A stretch of DNA of 64,000 bases from Microcebus murinus (lineage: Eukaryota > Chordata > Mammalia > Primates > Cheirogaleidae). The position numbers and the translations under genes were made by a program. Where the stretch lies: contig NC_134109.1 of assembly GCF_040939455.1 (NCBI RefSeq), forward strand, positions 68,178,501 through 68,242,500. The letters are read 5' to 3'. This document shows, one piece after another, positions 59,204 through 64,000 of this stretch (positions are counted from its first letter, which is position 1; each line of letters opens with the position of its first letter). Below the pieces are notes generated by a model. That model ran no database searches. It worked only from the letters and a program-made list of their open reading frames with translations, and had not been told where the DNA came from.

Positions 59204-62195
59204 ATGCAGCTGCTCCTGCTCCTGCTGGCCTTCATCCTGCCCCCTGGGGCACAGGCAGGTGAGTGACTGTCCCCAAGCCCAGAGGCCCAAGCCCATCCCA
59301 CAGATCTCCTGCCCCTTCTGCACCTGCCTGATCCTTCTATCTACCAGGGACACTCTGAACCCCAACTCCAGTCCCTCTATAGACCCCCCAAGCACGATGC
59401 TGGATGAGCTCTCAGCAGGAATGCCAGGGCATGAGACTGTTCCCAGAAGAGCCAGTGGGCACCATCCCCTCCCCAGGCCTCACCCTTGTCATCTAGAAAT
59501 GATGGTAGCAGGGGGGAACCTGGAAATGAAAAAATATCAAATTCTCCTAGAGGGGGCAGGGTTAGCCCCGCTTCTCTGTCTGGGGTAAAGACGTGCTTCC
59601 CTCACTGTCTGTCAGAGAGAGGCCAGAGGTCAGCTGACCCAGAACTGCTGGAATCACTGGCCTCCAAACACAGTTTTGTCTTTGCTTAGTCTCAAGCCGC
59701 CCCGTCCCTTTATTCCCAGGCCCTTGATGCCTCCCTTCTTTCCAAGGATCAGCGGCTGTGGCAGATCCCAGCTTCTGTGCTTTCCAGAATCCCACGGCAC
59801 TGCCCTACCCACCCGCATCCAGAGGCCAACTAGAGCCATTCCTTCATGCAGCCACCCAACAGTCATTGAGCACCCACTGCATGTCAGGGCCTAGGAACTA
59901 GGATGTGGCAACATCTAGATCCCTAAACTTACATCCTGGCCATTAGAGACAGCGCTTTCCTCACTATCACAGGACTCATCAGGGTCTTGGAAACTAACTT
60001 GGAGCAAAGAAAAGTCAGGAGGGAATGATCAGGAGCCTCTGGGATTTCACTGTGTCTGTGAGGTCTGTTCCCCCAGCTATGTGTGGAAGAAAGATTTATA
60101 GACCAAGGCCAGCTGTTCTTCCCTTTTTCAGAGGAGGAAGTTGAAGCCCCTTTCCCCAGGCGCCTCTAACTCCAGGCTGCCCCCGGCTCCCAAATGCCCA
60201 GCCCTTCTGGAGCCACAAAACAGATGCCCAGCCAGTGGCCTCAGAGGGTGCACACAGGCAGACGCTCTTTTCCTCCAGGGGAGATCATCGGGGGCCATGA
60301 GGCCAAGCCCCACTCCCGCCCCTACATGGCCTTTCTTCAGTACTGGGATCGGGGAACTCAGAGGACATGTGGTGGATTCCTGATCCGAGAAGACTTCGTG
60401 CTGACGGCCGCTCACTGTTGGGGAAGGTGAGGAGGAATTTCCAATCCCTCCTGCGAATACTCCACAGACACCACTGTCTGGACACATGTGCAGGGGGCTT
60501 CATGGAGAGAGAGGGTGGGTGGGTAAGTCCCGTGGGCGGACAGGAAGGTTAGTGTCAGAGGCACTGCTGAGGTCAGAAAATCCCAGAGTGATCATGCCTG
60601 TCATATGCAGAGCCAGGGACATGCTTCAGCATGAGAATGGAAACCAAAGCAGTCTCACCTGTTTCCCCATGGGGAGCTGACCCCTGAGAACCACTGGTGC
60701 AATTAGCAGAATGCTACCTCCTGGGACCCTCCTATCCCCTCAGTTTGGCCTCAGCTGCAGCCCTGCCCTGCCCTGGCTGTCACCTGCTATCCATGCCCCT
60801 TGGGCTGTATGCCTGTGACTCCACACACGTGCAGCCTCTGTCTGCTGTCTCTGCAGCCCCATAAATGTCACCCTGGGGGCCCACAACATCAGGAAGCAGG
60901 AGAGGACCCAGCAGGTCTTCCGTGTGAGAAGAGCCATGCGCCACCCAGCATATAATTTGAATGATCATTCAAATGACATCATGCTGCTGCAGGTGAGGCA
61001 AAGTCCTGCTGCTCTGGCTCTGCTTGTCCAGTTGCTCCTCCGGCTTTGACACTGTCTCTTCTTCTCTCCTTCCATCCGACACCTGGCCAGTACCTATGCC
61101 TCAAGGGACAGGGGAGACAGCTCAGTGCCACCACAGCACCAGGCACAGGAGGCTACTGGCTGACCTGGGCTTTCTTGCCTCTTTTCCACCAGTTGGAGAC
61201 AAAGGCCAGGCTGACTGCAGACGTGCGGCCCCTCAAGCTGCCTACTGGCAAAGCCCGGGTGAAGCCAGGGAAGGAGTGTCTTGTGGCCGGCTGGGGCAGT
61301 ACTTCCCTAGGGAGCAAAGTCTCAGACACGCTGCAGGAGGTGATGCTGACCGTGCAGGAGGACAAGGAGTGTGAATCACTCGCCCAACCCCCCTACCGTT
61401 ACCACAAGGCCATGGAGATTTGTGTGGGCGACCCAAAGATAAATAAGTCTTCCTTTAAGGTGAGACTATGCATCTGCTGCCTAGACTCTAGGGAAAGGAA
61501 GTTTGGGGAAGGCCAGGGACCTATACACCCAAGCAGTGGGGGACACCCAAGCAGTGGGGGACGCCCTCAACCACCAGGATGTGATCTCTCTCTTGGAAAG
61601 GGAAGAGGGGAGCAGCCCAAGCTGGCTGGGGCCTCTGCCCCATTATAACCAAGTGGCTCCTTGGAGCTGGCACCCAATGTGGTTAAAGGGCTTATCCTCC
61701 TAGGTGTCAGCCCTACTTCCCTGCCTCTGTGTCCTTCAACAGTGACCTGGAGCCAAAGGTCCCATACACCTTTATAAGGAGAGGACCCCAGGGCCTGGGG
61801 CAGAGGACCTAGGCTGGTCCCTGGGCTGAGGTGAAGCAGTAACAATGTCCAGGGTCACAGCTTGGGAGCTGAGGACCAGGGCCTGTCCTGCCCTCTGGTT
61901 TCCACATGCTGGCCATGCCAGTTCCCTTCCCTGAGAGGGGTCTTGAGATGGCAGGGACCGAGGGAGCACCAGCTCAGTCCTCCTCCTCTGTTCACAGGGG
62001 GACTCTGGAGGCCCACTCGTGTGTGACAATGTGGCCCAGGGCATCATCTCCCATGGAAAAGGCAATGGGATGCCTCCACGTGTCTGCACCAAGGTCTCGC
62101 GTTTCCTACCCTGGATAAAGAAAATCATGAAAAGGCGCCAACTGCAGGAAGCAGACTCAGCCCCCTTTGTGACTGGCCAAGTTCTCTGGACCTGA
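59204..62195 (+). CDS. GZMB: Granzyme B orthologue, five exons, C-terminally extended
   Basis: Cytotoxic-granule serine protease of T and NK cells. It is delivered into target cells and cleaves after aspartate to trigger apoptosis. Exons: 59204-59258, 60279-60426, 60857-60992, 61193-61459, 61998-62195. All introns are GT/AG with phases 1, 2, 0, 0, as in the granzyme family. The product is 267 aa: signal peptide 1-18, dipeptide Gly-Glu 19-20, mature start [15 protein letters not shown] at 21. The triad is His64 (TAAHC), Asp108 (SNDIMLL) and Ser205 (GDSGGP). Arg230 in [10 protein letters not shown] corresponds to Arg226 (chymotrypsin numbering), the Asp-specificity residue. That residue, GGFLIR, and CWG rather than CQG, favour GZMB over GZMH. 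Likely disulfides: 49-65, 142-211, 173-190. Sequons: N71 (NVT) and N197 (NKS). Odd: the usual stop is CAA, adding [18 protein letters not shown]. Start choice: it gives a family-sized leader, although the Kozak context is poor (C at -3). No frameshift or premature stop was seen. Confidence 0.93.
61525..61560 (+). repeat. Perfect 18-bp tandem duplication in granzyme intron 4
   Basis: The unit ACACCCAAGCAGTGGGGG occurs twice, head to tail, without mismatch, and a partial third start (ACGCCC) follows. It lies inside intron 4 away from both splice sites, so no coding effect is expected. Its perfection suggests a recent slippage event. Confidence 0.9.

Positions 62196-64000
<1,805 letters not shown>

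Noticed and set aside
61046..61648. 200-codon open frame on the + strand
   Set aside because: It reads granzyme intron 3, exon 4 and part of intron 4 in one frame. The conserved splice sites at 61193 and 61459 show that only the middle part is coding.

Overview
The window looks like nuclear DNA from a strepsirrhine primate, most likely a Malagasy lemur. It contains primate Alu dimers whose linker between the two monomers carries an extra AT-rich block (TTGGCCAACTAATATATA). It also has L1 3' ends of the type seen in lemurs, plus the usual mammalian background of MIR, L2, MER5 and Charlie-type repeats. I found no bacterial-style operons, CRISPR arrays, tRNA or rRNA genes.

There is one recognisable protein-coding gene, at the far right. 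It is a five-exon granzyme on the + strand (start codon 59204, stop codon ending at 62195) that reads as the orthologue of granzyme B (GZMB). All four introns have GT/AG ends, the catalytic triad is intact, and so is the pocket arginine that gives Asp-ase specificity. The normal stop codon position has become CAA, so the frame runs on for 18 residues into what is 3' UTR in human GZMB.

The first ~59 kb is a gene desert built from layers of transposons. This fits the large intergenic gap upstream of GZMB in the human chymase/granzyme locus (the STXBP6 side). By region: 0-3.4 kb, MIR and a CTCF-like motif; 3.47-3.92 kb, a short TA-flanked DNA transposon; 4.4-4.75 kb, an Alu; 6-7.6 kb, two copies of one old repeat; 10.1-12.6 kb, an L1 with an inverted 5' half; 13.4-16.9 kb, an Alu cluster and a hAT element; 19.5-20.5 kb, an L2 split by a solo LTR; 23.2-24.05 kb, an L1 3' end; 27-31.6 kb, L2/MIR; 32.0 kb, a strong CTCF-like motif; 33.9-35.4 kb, an L1 3' end and a second LTR; 37-39.5 kb, nested L1/MER5A/Alu; 41-43.7 kb, L1 pieces; 47-49.5 kb, MIR, L2, LINE and Alu; 51-55 kb, monomer, Alu and an old L1; 55-59 kb, mostly unique sequence leading to the granzyme promoter.

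Every open reading frame outside the granzyme exons is short, lacks recognisable domains, and often lies inside a repeat, so I call none of them genes. Repeat families were assigned by recognising consensus fragments by eye. Ends given without a target-site duplication are approximate.
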